Notes under the pieces: generated by a model | What the model was told of the DNA's origin: nothing | What the model saw: the letters and a program-made list of their open reading frames with translations, nothing else | The model's database searches: none | Made by a program: the position numbers and the translations under genes | DNA from: Macrostomum hystrix | Taxonomy: Eukaryota > Platyhelminthes > Macrostomidae | Direction of reading: 5' to 3' | Assembly (NCBI GenBank): GCA_950097015.1 | Contig: CATNEN010000039.1 | Location: 7,518,501-7,582,500 of the forward strand | DNA: 64,000 nucleotides | In this document: positions 10,648 to 20,847 of the stretch, one piece after another | How the letters are laid out: each line of letters begins with the position of its first letter | Position numbering within the stretch: the first letter of the stretch is position 1

Positions 10648-11895
10648 ATGGGAGACAACACCACGGTCGTCAAAGCGCCTGCTGCTGACATTCTGCTTGT
10701 GGTGAGGCGGCAGTGCCGAGTGGCAGGAAATTTGTCCGAGGCCGACACTTTCAGTGAGGCATCGGCACCAAGCAACAGCACTGGAGACTCCTATCCGACT
10801 CTGTCAAGCTCTGAGGTCTACATGCTGCTTCTGATGCTGCTGGCGGCGATCAATGTGCTCACAAACTCGGCTTGCATCTGCGTGGTACGCAAACTGCTCA
10901 ACAAGTGCTTCATCTCTGGCCTGCTAATATTCCTCTTGGTTGCTGAGGTGGCATTTAACAGTAGCCAGTTGACCTACCAGTTGCTAATCTGGACATTCGG
11001 CGTGCGACAGAACACTTTTGGATCCGTCACTGGAGGTCTGGTCGTTGGCTGGACATTCTGGTCGGCCATGCTAGCCAGCCAGGCTTTCCTGATGCTGCGC
11101 AACTGGGCTGTGGTGCTCATCTCCTGTGCCAGGTTCGAGAGGCTGTACTTTCCCTACCGGCCTGTGAAGTACGCAACCAAGCAGCGTCTCATTGTTGCTG
11201 TGCTGATACTGCTGCTGCTCTGCACCGGGTGCAGCCTGACTAAAGTCATGCGCTACAATCTCATCATTTGTACCAACCTCCTAACTGTCAGTCAAGAGGC
11301 CACATGGCTCTACGATTCGTCCCTGCGCAAGAGCTTCTTCATCATAATGAGCTACGTCATGTCCACCCTGGGGCCCGTGATTCTTGTCACTGCGCTCAAC
11401 GGGCTTATCATCTGCGCGCTGAGCAGACAACGAAGGCGATTATTGCGTCATCAGCAGCGAGCTACACCAGCTGAAGAGAACGGCAGACAGCAGTCAGCAG
11501 TTGGGGCCGGCGCCAGCGGAGGCGGCAGCGCGGTGAATAAATCGGTGGACCGGCTTCTGCTGCTGCTAGTGTCCAGCTTCGTACTGTGTGAGCTGCCCGC
11601 ATTCGCATCCGGCCTGCTGGACGGTATTTTGCCCGCTAGCGCCACTCACCACCTAATTCACGTGGCTCACCTGGCAACAGCGTTAGACTCTACCCTGAAT
11701 GTGGTTTTTTACACCTTATCCCAGAAGCCGGGCAAGCTGGAAGCCTGCCTACGTCGCAACCGAGCTAACGGCGGTGCGGTGAAAGCCAGCCGAGCTGCTA
11801 ACGGAGGAGAGCGCAGGTTGCTGACGGTGCGGAACGAGGCAAACACTGGCGCCATCGCCCAGGACCCGGAAGCTATTCCACTGCGCGAATGCTGA
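10648..11895 (+). CDS. Rhodopsin-like (class A) GPCR, single exon, 415 aa
   Basis: The ATG at 10648 starts an uninterrupted frame to a TGA at 11893. N-glycosylation sites (NTT, NLS, NST) precede seven hydrophobic segments near residues 57-80, 86-115, 134-163, 181-198, 230-258, 302-322 and 337-358. TM1 has N in NVLTNSA. The E/DRY motif reads FERLYFPY. TM6 has LCELPAF in place of CWxP. TM7 reads LDSTLNVVFYTLS in place of NPxxY, which resembles FMRFamide/peptide-receptor-like invertebrate GPCRs. No Cys is seen at the top of TM3, so the usual disulfide may be missing. IL3 is basic then Gly/Ala-rich. An AATAAA lies about 12 bp past the stop. Ligand unknown. Confidence 0.85.
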   Translation: MGDNTTVVKAPAADILLVVRRQCRVAGNLSEADTFSEASAPSNSTGDSYPTLSSSEVYMLLLMLLAAINVLTNSACICVVRKLLNKCFISGLLIFLLVAEVAFNSSQLTYQLLIWTFGVRQNTFGSVTGGLVVGWTFWSAMLASQAFLMLRNWAVVLISCARFERLYFPYRPVKYATKQRLIVAVLILLLLCTGCSLTKVMRYNLIICTNLLTVSQEATWLYDSSLRKSFFIIMSYVMSTLGPVILVTALNGLIICALSRQRRRLLRHQQRATPAEENGRQQSAVGAGASGGGSAVNKSVDRLLLLLVSSFVLCELPAFASGLLDGILPASATHHLIHVAHLATALDSTLNVVFYTLSQKPGKLEACLRRNRANGGAVKASRAANGGERRLLTVRNEANTGAIAQDPEAIPLREC

Positions 11896-12700
11896 GTCAG
11901 ATAAAAAAATAAACAAATAGAAATTCCACTAAATCTGATCTTTTCTACAACGCTTTGAATGTTCTACAGACGAAATACAAAATAATTAATTCAGTGTCGA
12001 GTTTTTTTCAATGCCGAAAAAATATATGGACTCCTCAAACCCCATCTTCCGGTAGGAGAAAATGCGCGAATTTTTTTCTACTCCTTTCTGGCCAAGTTCC
12101 GGCTTAAAATTTTAGAAGCTTTCGTAGCGGAAACAAAGCACCCCAGCTGTACGCAGTGGATGAAAATATCCTGCCGAAACGGAGCAGTGACTAGACAAGA
12201 CAGAATCAGGTAGAGATAGGAACTGTTAAGGTTGCCGCCAATTTAATCGATTATAATTCGCGATTGCCGGTATAAGCCGGAATAAGAATTTTTTGGCCTC
12301 GCCTGCTCGGGTTGCTTTTTTGCTTTTTGAGTAGCTTTCATCTGAGAATAAATTCAAATGGAATTGCGACTGCTTTCCACGGCCAACGATCAAAGGCGGG
12401 AATCAGTTAGGCGAATTTTCCTAAAATAGAGCTGCAAATTACAATGCTTTGAAAAAATAAGCCAGCCTTCGTCTCGTACAAATCCAGTCATAGTAGGCTC
12501 GTAACCTAAGGGTGAAGTGAGCGGTTTAAAAAAACCAAACATAACACATTTTTACATATCTGTAAAAAATGTAAAAAATTAACATATCGGTTCCTAGGCT
12601 TTTTAACATGGACCAGCAGGCAAAAAATATAAGAATAACAAAAGGTGCTCTCCGTGCGCTACAGGTGTCACAGGTGACCAAAAGAGGGGAAAGCATATAG
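11896..12700. other. Downstream/intergenic DNA
   Basis: Apart from the poly(A) signal near 11908 nothing is recognised. Confidence 0.4.
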
Positions 12701-13075
12701 GGGGTGAGTGGCAGAGTGGTTAACCCTTTTGCTTCTCGCACCGAGGTCACTGAGCTCGATTCCGCAGCGAGACCATATTTTTTGGGGCGCAGCCGCGGAG
12801 AGAAGGATTGGGGGCTTGTCGTGCAATTTACGCCCTTGAGGGCCAACCTCATGGGCACAGTGTACACTGGTGAGAGTGTGTACTGCCTGACGATGAGGAA
12901 GTGAGGGGAGAAGTACACACCTGTGTGAGCGTATGTCTGCGCACAGTATCTGTGTGCGTGTGTGCACAGGAGTCATCGAAATGGGCAGAATTGCCTCCTC
13001 CTCTTTACTGCAGGTCTAGTGTCACCAAATGATGCGCCATTGCCCGCAGCCCTCCTGCAATTATTATTATTCTTC
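12701..13075 (+). mobile_element. tRNA-derived SINE
   Basis: A pol III box A-like TGGCAGAGTGGTTAA (near 12709) and box B-like GCTCGATTCC (near 12753) lie about 45 bp apart, in a tRNA-like head without a matured CCA end. The body is shared with the copy at 2985-3190, and it ends in a TTATTATT tail. A second family copy and the long non-tRNA body show a SINE and not a functional tRNA. Confidence 0.8.
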
Positions 13076-13484
13076 TTCTTTTTATTATTTGGGGGAAGCA
13101 AACCAGATCGCGTCCTTGGCAGCCAGCCCCAGTAATAAATATTAACCTCCAGTCTGGTCAGGGCCCCAATTTAAAGAATTCTCTATATCTGAAAATGACA
13201 CTCCTCAGGTTTCGCCCCATCTATATTTTTGTGAAGGCACTCGATTCTCTTTCCCGTTCTTCTCGTGTCTTCAACTGGCGTCCGGTCTGCTCCGCGCACA
13301 GAGTCCACGTTTTTATTCGTAGTCTCTCTTCTCCTTCAAGGTCTCTCAAGAATTCCTGAAATTTTTGCAGCATGACGCTTTGAGCAGCTGGTGTGGCAGT
13401 AGCTTTCGGAAGCAGCAACTCTCAAGACGTGAACCTTGCAAGAAGCTGCCCTCGCTTCAATCTCCGACACACGTAGCACCAGCA

Positions 13485-13665
13485 GTAGGACGTCCAGCAG
13501 TAGGACATTCAGCAGTAGGACATCCAGCAGTAGGACGTCCAGCAGTAGGACGTCCAGCAATAGGACATCCAGCAGTAGGACGTCCAGCAATAGGACATCC
13601 AGTAGTAGGACATCCAGCAGTTGGACATCCAGCAGTAGGACATCCAGCAGTAGGACGTCTAGCAG
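13485..13665. repeat. 15-bp minisatellite, about 12 copies
   Basis: The tandem unit is about AGCAGTAGGACATCC, with CATCC/CGTCC and CAGTAGG/CAATAGG variants. A unit length divisible by three keeps all frames open, so predicted proteins here are artefacts. Confidence 0.9.
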
Positions 13666-16036
13666 TCTACCGATATCGCAGTTATTGCTGATCAAAACAA
13701 TGAAGTTCATAATTTCGCTGATTTAAACAACTTTGCCTCAAAGTATTCTCGAAGTCTTGTCAGATTCTGCCCCCATGCTTGCTGCTTCCTAGAGCTACTA
13801 GAAGGTCATTAAAAACGAAATTAGATTATTTCACTTCATTGAAATCCAATTTGCGGGTCATTCTAGAGAGATGAGCGCAAATGAATTAGTTAAAGAGCTT
13901 CTGCCACCTGCCACTCTGCACGGCAGGTGATTGCATGTGAAAATAGTTTTGCTAAATGTGAACACCACAAGTGAATTATTTAAACATAGTGTAATTTTTC
14001 TGTCAAGTGTGAAATAGTCAAAGTGCCAACGAATTATTGCTGGGAAAAATAGGTTTTTAAGAGCTTTTCCGTGACCCATGGGAAATTAAATTCCCAAAGT
14101 ATGGGTCGGAAAATCCTGTTTCTGCAGGATGTCATCCCTTATTGACCTCTCTCCCTTTGGCTAAAATGAATTATAGAGCCGCAGTCTAACTTCCGTGCTC
14201 ATTCTGAGAACCGGGATTTTCTAATCAAGAAGGCCTTGCTACCTGGAAGTGGTGCACGAGTCTCGCAAAGGGACCGGCGACTCAAACAGAAATGCAACTC
14301 TTTGACATAAGCCTGCAATTTTTTTATCTAGGCGCGGAACATAATTCCCGGGCTTAAGCAAAGGACATAATTGTATTTTCTGACTGCATTACGTGCCTTA
14401 GCCAAACAGATAAATCGAAATTTCATCTGTTTTAAACCAGGTAGCAGATGACTTTCACGCAATGATGTTCCAGCTCGAACTTCAGTACGTCTGACGACTC
14501 GCTCGAACCATGAAACTTTTTTGCTGCTAAAACTCTACTACTTTTTTATTGAATCCTCAGTTACCTACGTTTCGTCGAAAATAATTCTAAAATTAAGATC
14601 TGCAGTTCAATTACAATAATTGCGCTTATTCGAATAGACTTCAAAGGACCCAGTGCGCTTATTCGAATAGACTTCAAAGGATCTGGCAACAGAAATAAAA
14701 ACAAGTTCGCTTCTAGATAGTTTTGCTGGCAAACCTATAGTTACATTGAACTAATGACAAATTCGCGGTAACTAAAGGAGCATCTCGTTTTATTTTTGAA
14801 AGTCACCTTACGAAGCTACTCTTTGACATCCTCGTGCACTAGACTTCACGAATGTCTCGAGTACTGTGCACATCTGGCAGTTATTTTTTCTCTACAACTC
14901 GTTGTTGACTTCATTTGCTGTCATGCGATAGTCTCGCGAAACAATACTTGCTCAAGACTTGCTTCTAATTCATGTTCTGGGCTAGTCTAATAATCGCAGG
15001 GTCAGGGGGCGGGGGAGGCGGCCGTCAATATACGAGCGTACCATACTCATTTTGATTACATGCTTTTCCCGAAAGACTAGTAGGCACCCGATGTTTAGCG
15101 CAATTATTTTTCAGGACCTTCCGGCCAATGTCTCTCTATTATTTTCGCCCTTGAAAAACAGAACTTGGATTTAATTATATCGTAGGTGTCTGCGATTATA
15201 TTAATATTTATTCCTGGATTTTCGAAAAATGGAAGCCTAGCCTAATCGATTACTTGATTTGGATCGTATACCAGAATATTTCGGGATCGCGTGTATTTGA
15301 CAGTGAGGATTTCAAGATCGTGTGTATGATAGTGGGATTTTGGGATCGAGTGTTTAAAAGCGGAATTTTGGCCGCAATGTTCTAAACTCAAGTCGGTCAG
15401 TGCAGCTGCAATCTCAGTAATAAAATAGAAAAACTTTCGCTTTGAGTTTGTACTTTAGCAAAATTCTAGCGCAAGAAGAGAATTATTTGCAAAACAACAG
15501 CTATTGCTAAGTTTTTAATTAAGTTCTTGAGATCTGAAGAGATATTGGACAGCGCTATCAGTGAGAAGTTGAAAGGACACGATCTTTATATTAGTATCGA
15601 AGTCTCCTCATTCTGTTATTAACCTAATGTGAAGCAATTTTTTTCTTGCCAATTTGTTTTCTTGTTTGCACTGCTACCTACTCCTTCCTCTCGGGTCACC
15701 GGAATGATTTGACGCTGTGGATGTCCAGTTCAACGAACGTAAAGCTCTGTGTTTATGAAAAATTTCGCTATTCTATCGTTCTGCTCAGCAAGGTTCCGAG
15801 TTCCTAAATAGCAAATTACCGAAAACTAAATTAATCAGCACGTAAAGGAAAGCATAAATGTGGTATTATTATATAAGGCAAACAGCTAGGCACAAGGGCA
15901 TCAGAGTAGTACTCGAATCTCTATCATCTCAATCCTGTACTTATCAATGATCTCAGATGTCTCAGTTTATCATTTAACCCATTTGATTAAATGGCTGTTG
16001 CATTTGCACATTAGTATTTGAATACTATTTTTAGTA
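13666..16036. other. Intergenic DNA with one short direct duplication
   Basis: A roughly 31-bp unit (GCGCTTATTCGAATAGACTT..) is duplicated in tandem at 14626-14690. No gene recognised. Confidence 0.5.
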
Positions 16037-16429
16037 TAGTAGACTAGGCTAGTAATGAAGTCGGTGACTTATTACGGGATGAGTGAGCCGTGATGTATAT
16101 CAAAGTACTGACTACTGATAAAGACTTATTAAAGACTCTGACTGAGACTGACCCCTGCCCTTTTGTTCTCTCTCCTAGACCCGCCATAAATCTCTTGGCG
16201 TTCAGTGATTTCTCAAGCTTTCAATAAAGAGAGGGGGCGCAGTGTATTTAATCATTCGTCCAACTTTCTTAATTATCAATCCCCGCTATATCAAAGTCTA
16301 AATTTCTATTGTCTGCTAAAGTATGGCCCATTTCAATAAGCCATATATTTTAACAACGCAAAGGAAAGGGAAGGGACCCTCTCTGCACTGCATGTGGAGA
16401 GAACTTGGATAAGATAAACTGAGCCGGGC
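16037..16429. repeat. Left half of a dispersed repeat split by nested insertions
   Basis: Matches 21102-21480 closely (GACTAGGCTAGTAATGAAGT.., then AGACCCGCCATAAATCTC, CTCTGCACTGCATGTGGAG). After GAGCCGGGC homology stops at the Crypton-like insertion and resumes at about 20523 with ACATTAAACAAAAGGGAGG, running to about 20602. Confidence 0.8.
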
Positions 16430-16734
16430 CATTGACATATAACCAAGTGTGCGTAAACGTCTCAAGCTCGTGTATAGTTTATGGCCCAAAGGCCATGAAA
16501 GAAATAGATTGAAGTGTGCAGTAAATTCCGCAACTGTGAGGTAAATGACATGACTATGTGGTAAATACCGCATGAACTGTAGGAATTTATTAAACGAGGT
16601 TAATTCCAAAGCACAATAAACAAACGAACAATGGCAATGCAAAGATTTTGGGGAGAGGTTGAACTCACAAAAATGTAACACATTAAGATGGAGACGAAGT
16701 CTAGAATGTTAATCGGCAATAGTCAGTTCAAAGG

Positions 16735-18144
16735 TCACATCTTACCAAATGTGCAGTTGGAAACCTGGCCATGAAAATTGAAAACCACCTGTATCTTCTC
16801 ATTGCTTGATGATCCTTCCTGCGTCTTCTCCGTGGAACAAGACTTCTTAGGTGCTGGCTCCCCTGCATTCAGTGAGACGTGCAGAGACTCGCTCATGGCT
16901 TGCATTTCCCCAACGTAGCGAGACCCAAAGCGCAGGTATCGCTCGACTGTCTTGGTCGCTTTGTGGCCTGTTACTTTACAAATGTCAGCGACGTTGTATC
17001 CAGCGGTGGAAAGCTGCTTGATGACCGTTGGTCTGATGCAGTGACCAGTGTAGCGCTTGCTCAATTTGGCGTCCTCACTGATGCGAGCCATCATGCCCGT
17101 CAAGGCATTGGCGCCGAGAGGCTGCTTTCCAAAAAACCAGCCGGTGTTCTGGAAACCGGTCAACCGGGGCTTCAGGAAAAATGCAGTCTCATTCGCACTG
17201 GAAGTGCTGGAAGTGCTGGGAATGCACTCTTCCCTCTTCTGGAGGTACATCCGCAGACATTGCACTGGACACTGGCTGTCTGCACTCGTCATTACGGCTT
17301 CCTTCACATTGCACGCCGATTGCTTGTCTAGGTCTTTCCCCACATTCTTTACTTTCTTCTCCCGAAAGCGTACCACGTCTCTACCGTCCGGTCCTTTCTC
17401 GAACGTGAAACTGTCCGGAGTCAAACCACGTAGCCATTCCCGGCCCCTTGTTCCGAAGTAGTATATCGTGTTGTAGTACACTTCTTGCAACAGTCTAGTA
17501 GGAGTTGAGCGGTCAAAGTAGCTTGTCAGTCGGGTCAAATCCGCCGGTTCAATGGCCTCGAAATGAGTCACGGATCCACCTCGTGTAAAGAATCGCCTGC
17601 CAACTGCCTTCAGGGTCTCATTCGCACCGTAGAACTCTGGATCAGCAATAATATTGAAAGTGCGCAGCCGCATGAAGTGGCGGAACAGGGCAGCACGTAT
17701 ACACACTAGCGTTGCTGGAGAGTAAGGATTTCCGTCCCGGCGCTTTCGTGTCCCATAGAAGTAGCGCAGAGCATAGTTCAGAGTCTCCTTGGTGCACAAA
17801 TCTTCACTTACTCCGATTGCCGGACAAACATACCGACGTACAATTCTTCTTGTCTCTTCGTCCCACGCACCTCGACTTCCTTCTCTAGCTCCTTTAGATT
17901 GTCGTCAAGTTGCATTACAGCGACTTCTTCCTCACTTGGACCTGTAGCTAGTGCCCGGAACCATGTCAAACACCCTCTCCATATCATCAGGTAGCACGGT
18001 TGCCAGGTCGCTTTGGCAGAGTTCGTCCACTATCGACACCACAGACTGCCAGTCTAAGTGAGATTCAATCTCACTTGCCGTCATGCCGGTAATTACGCCG
18101 CCAGGAAACTTAGACAAACCTATTAGGCGGGTTGTTTGCCACAC
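16735..18144 (-). pseudogene. Tyrosine recombinase of element 1, frameshifted
   Basis: Homologous along its length to the intact recombinase at 18801-20249. The N-terminus (18144-17932, LIGLSKFPGGVITGMTASEI) runs into a stop after about 70 residues. A second frame continues GPSEEEVAVMQLDDNLKE. A third frame (open from 17799) carries the core: RYFYGT, YFGTRGREW (catalytic Arg), GHCIRPTVI (His and Arg), KVTGHK (His) and VERYL (nucleophile Tyr). All catalytic residues remain, but at least two frameshifts, near 17932 and 17825, break the gene. The family resembles Crypton/DUF3504 recombinases. Cutting and joining would go through a covalent Tyr-DNA intermediate in the active relative. Confidence 0.8.
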
Positions 18145-18282
18145 AATCTCAAGTCAACTTGCTGCCCCACTTGATCTCCGTGCATCCCTCTTCTGAGCTA
18201 CTATGCAGTAAATCCCAGACGGGTATTGTCTATGGGCCGAAGGAGCTGGTCTTGCGCACACACACTTGGTCATAAATCAATG

Positions 18283-18354
18283 CACTTATGCTAGGCTTCC
18301 TAGTGCGTAAATAGTGCGTAGTGCGTAAAAATCGGAAGCCTAGCATAAATCTAC
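18283..18354. repeat. Hairpin outside the TIR of element 1
   Basis: Perfect 14-bp arms, TATGCTAGGCTTCC (18287-18300) and GGAAGCCTAGCATA (18334-18347), enclose a 33-bp loop with repeated GTGCGTA. It lies between CAATG (18278-18282) and CATTG (18355-18359). Confidence 0.8.
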
Positions 18355-18800
18355 CATTGTATCACGCTGGCGCGTGTTAGATGCACGATTTACTGTGCGT
18401 CTAATGTAGTTGTCTATGGCAATTTTCTATCTGAGTAAAAACAACAAGCGTGCGTCTAACGCGTGTAATGCACGGAAAGTGAGTATATTTTAATAAGTAT
18501 ACTTCTGCTACAAGTACAACGAACGAACAACAGGGAATTGTGTAAACAAGGTAGACTGTGTAGACGCCTGACCCAAGTGATTTCCGTTTTAAGTCATTGA
18601 AAATGCTTTACATCGCTTATTGTGTATTCACATCGTGGACCCCCCGTCCTTTCGGTCCCTACACAGGCTTTTGTAAATCCCGATTACAGTTACAGTAACA
18701 GGAACGGTTAGCAGGTGCACAGACAGGGAAAGCGAATGAAGATGAAGGCGTTCTGCATTTGGAAGTTCAGTATGGGAAAAGTTCATTGCTATTACTCACT

Positions 18801-20249
18801 CTAAGAATTGAACGTGCAGTTGTTGACAGTGTTGTAGAAGTTGTAAACCACAGTTGGCTTCTTCTTGGCGTCATCACTTGGCGTCCCACCAGCAACGTCC
18901 GACGTGTCAGAAATAATCAGTGACTGGCTCATGACGGTAGAAGAGTCTTTCATAATCACGTCTTGCATGGAATCATCCTTGTGTAGTGCAGAAGCCAAGC
19001 TGACCGACATGTCTCGCATTTCACCGTCCCTTCTGGAGCCAAAGCGTAAGTAGCGTTCTACAGTTCGCGTCTGCTTATGGCCAGTCACTTTGCAGATATC
19101 AGACACACTGTAACCTGCGTTAGATAGCTCCTTTATTACCGTGGATCGAATGCAGTGCGCAGTGTATGACTTTGATAAATTCGCCTTCTTTGAAATGACG
19201 GTCATCAGCTGGCCCAAGGGATTCACACCAATTGCCTTGTTCGGGCAGTACCATGCTCCATTTGCCCAACCAGTCTTTTTCGGCAGTAAGAAGAAAGGAT
19301 ATCTTTTCACCGTCTCCGAACTGCTTGATGGAATCGATTGCTCACGCTGAGCTAAATAGAGCTTCATAGCTTCCACAGGGCAGCGGCTTCTGTCTGGCAA
19401 CGCACTCATAACAGCTTGCTTGACATCGTCACACGAGTTCCTGGAGAGTTCTTTGCCAACATTCTTTACTGTTCCAGCAACAAAGCGCACCACTTCAATC
19501 CCATCGGAATCCGTCTCGAATCGAAAGGAATCATCGCTCAGTGAACGGATCCACTCGCGACCTCTGTTTCCAAAGTAGAAAATAATGTTGTAGTACACTT
19601 CATGAAGTAGCACCTCTGGAGATTTCCGATCGAAGTAGTCAGACAGCCTCTTCAGATCAACAGGCTCGATCGATTGAAAGTGTCGGGCGCGTCCGCCTCG
19701 GGCAATGAAGATTCTGCCCATTGACTTCAGTGTCGTATTGGAAGCATAGAATGCGTCGTCAGTTAGAATATTGATTCGCCTTGTCGACATGAAATGCCGG
19801 TAGAGCGCAGCTCGGATGCAAATCAACGTGGCTGGAGCAAAGTATTCGCCATTCCTCTTGCGAAGTGAGCCATAGAAGTATCGCAATAGACTATCGATCT
19901 CGCGCGGTGTAGAAGTCGCCAAATCACGCTGAACTGACGGATGGTTCTCCATGAAGCTCTGCAACTTACCGACATAATATTCGGTAGCCTTTGTCACACT
20001 CTTACTAGCAGCGGTGTCCTCGATTTCGGAAACGAGCTGTTCCAATTCAAGTAGTTCAGCTTCTTCGTCAGGTATCTTCTTGAAAAGTGCCTCCAGAAGA
20101 TCCTCCTCTTCTCGATCAATCGCCGACTCCGGTAGATTATCAGGCTCGTTCAGGATGTCGTCAATCTCATTGGTGGACAAGCCGGAAATCATTTCGTTCG
20201 GAAATTTGCTCAGATTCAGAAGTCTGACTTTAGTTGGTGGCTCAGCCAT
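18801..20249 (-). CDS. Crypton-like tyrosine recombinase, intact, 482 aa
   Basis: An uninterrupted frame from ATG 20249. Residues 1-120 are acidic and coil-like (LLELEQLVSEIEDTA), with a SAM-like DNA-binding core possibly at 90-180 (RKRNGEYFAPATLICIRAAL). The C-terminal catalytic domain shows the tyrosine-recombinase set: R231 in YFGNRGREW, a Lys near 264 in KNVGKE, H365 and R368 in AHCIRST, H391 in KVTGHK and Y400 in VERYL. The segments CPVEAMKLYL, FFLLPKKTGW and PLGQLM follow the order known from Crypton/DUF3504 proteins. Such enzymes integrate circular DNA at short matching cores, here apparently CATT(G). No intron is needed. It could be active, since no stop or frameshift is seen. Confidence 0.85.
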   Translation of the reverse strand: MAEPPTKVRLLNLSKFPNEMISGLSTNEIDDILNEPDNLPESAIDREEEDLLEALFKKIPDEEAELLELEQLVSEIEDTAASKSVTKATEYYVGKLQSFMENHPSVQRDLATSTPREIDSLLRYFYGSLRKRNGEYFAPATLICIRAALYRHFMSTRRINILTDDAFYASNTTLKSMGRIFIARGGRARHFQSIEPVDLKRLSDYFDRKSPEVLLHEVYYNIIFYFGNRGREWIRSLSDDSFRFETDSDGIEVVRFVAGTVKNVGKELSRNSCDDVKQAVMSALPDRSRCPVEAMKLYLAQREQSIPSSSSETVKRYPFFLLPKKTGWANGAWYCPNKAIGVNPLGQLMTVISKKANLSKSYTAHCIRSTVIKELSNAGYSVSDICKVTGHKQTRTVERYLRFGSRRDGEMRDMSVSLASALHKDDSMQDVIMKDSSTVMSQSLIISDTSDVAGGTPSDDAKKKPTVVYNFYNTVNNCTFNS

Positions 20250-20412
20250 ATTCTCTCACAAGTGATTTTAATTTAACAGCTTCTTATTCCCTTCTTCGTA
20301 ACACTCAATCAACTTGCGTGCCTTTCACGCATTTTGTCTATGGTTAAGACAAAGTCTAACTGAGCGTGCATCTAACGCGCCATCTAAAGTAGTAAGCCAA
20401 CGTAATACAATG

Positions 20413-20518
20413 CAACTCATACATCGATTTTTTGTGCTTAAATGGTCTATGGCACTCGTGCGCTGTGCGCACTCGTGCATCGACCATTTAAGCACGCAAA
20501 ATCGATGTATGAATCCTA
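20413..20518. repeat. Large hairpin outside the TIR of element 2
   Basis: Arms of 30 bp (20418-20447, CATACATCGATTTTTTGTGC.. and 20482-20511) are complementary with a few mismatches. The loop holds a second small palindrome (ACTCGTGCGCTGTGCGCACTCGTG). Confidence 0.85.
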
Positions 20519-20847
20519 CATTGACATTAAACAAAAGGGAGGGGCTGGCCCGCTATAGCCCCCTTTAAGCCACAGACAACTCAGGCTGAGAGAACCCCCC
20601 TCCCCGTTTGTACGCACAGTGCAAAACTAATTGGAAATTATGCTCGCAACTTGCATTTGCATTCTTTTATTTGTCAGAGTGCTTCAATTCTATAAATTCT
20701 ATACCACACTTCATCACTTTATTGTTTCCTGTCTTGCACAAGCTGCATGTGCATTTAAGTATATCTTGCCTTAGAATCGGGGGCGCGTGTGTTTCGAGAG
20801 ACAGACACTCTGGTTGCAGAGAAGGCAACATTTATAAACTATAAGCC

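Larger units (their letters stand above)
16430..18358 (-). mobile_element. Crypton-like tyrosine-recombinase element 1
   Basis: Bounded by CATT at 16430-16433 and 18355-18358. The left end CATTGACATATAACCAAG and the reverse complement of 18282 leftward (CATTGATTTATGACCAAG) form terminal inverted repeats. Outside the right TIR lies a 72-bp hairpin segment (18283-18354), then CATTG again. The short element at 30577-30861 contains both ends, hairpin side included, and its empty site shows that the hairpin belongs to the mobile unit. The body carries a broken recombinase gene. Confidence 0.75.
18355..20522 (-). mobile_element. Crypton-like tyrosine-recombinase element 2, intact coding region
   Basis: It starts at CATTGTATCACGCTGG (18355). 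The reverse complement of the sequence ending at 20412 reads CATTGTATTACGTTGG, giving TIRs around the gene. A 106-bp hairpin segment (20413-20518) and then CATTG (20519) follow, the same order as in element 1. Its left CATT is also the right CATT of element 1, so the two are joined end to end. Confidence 0.75.

Noticed and set aside
12705-12780. Functional tRNA gene
   Set aside because: Box A and B are present, but the sequence continues into a SINE body found elsewhere and the cloverleaf is poor.
13336-13726. Leucine/valine-rich and Ser-rich proteins over the 15-bp minisatellite
   Set aside because: All frames are open only because the unit length is a multiple of three.
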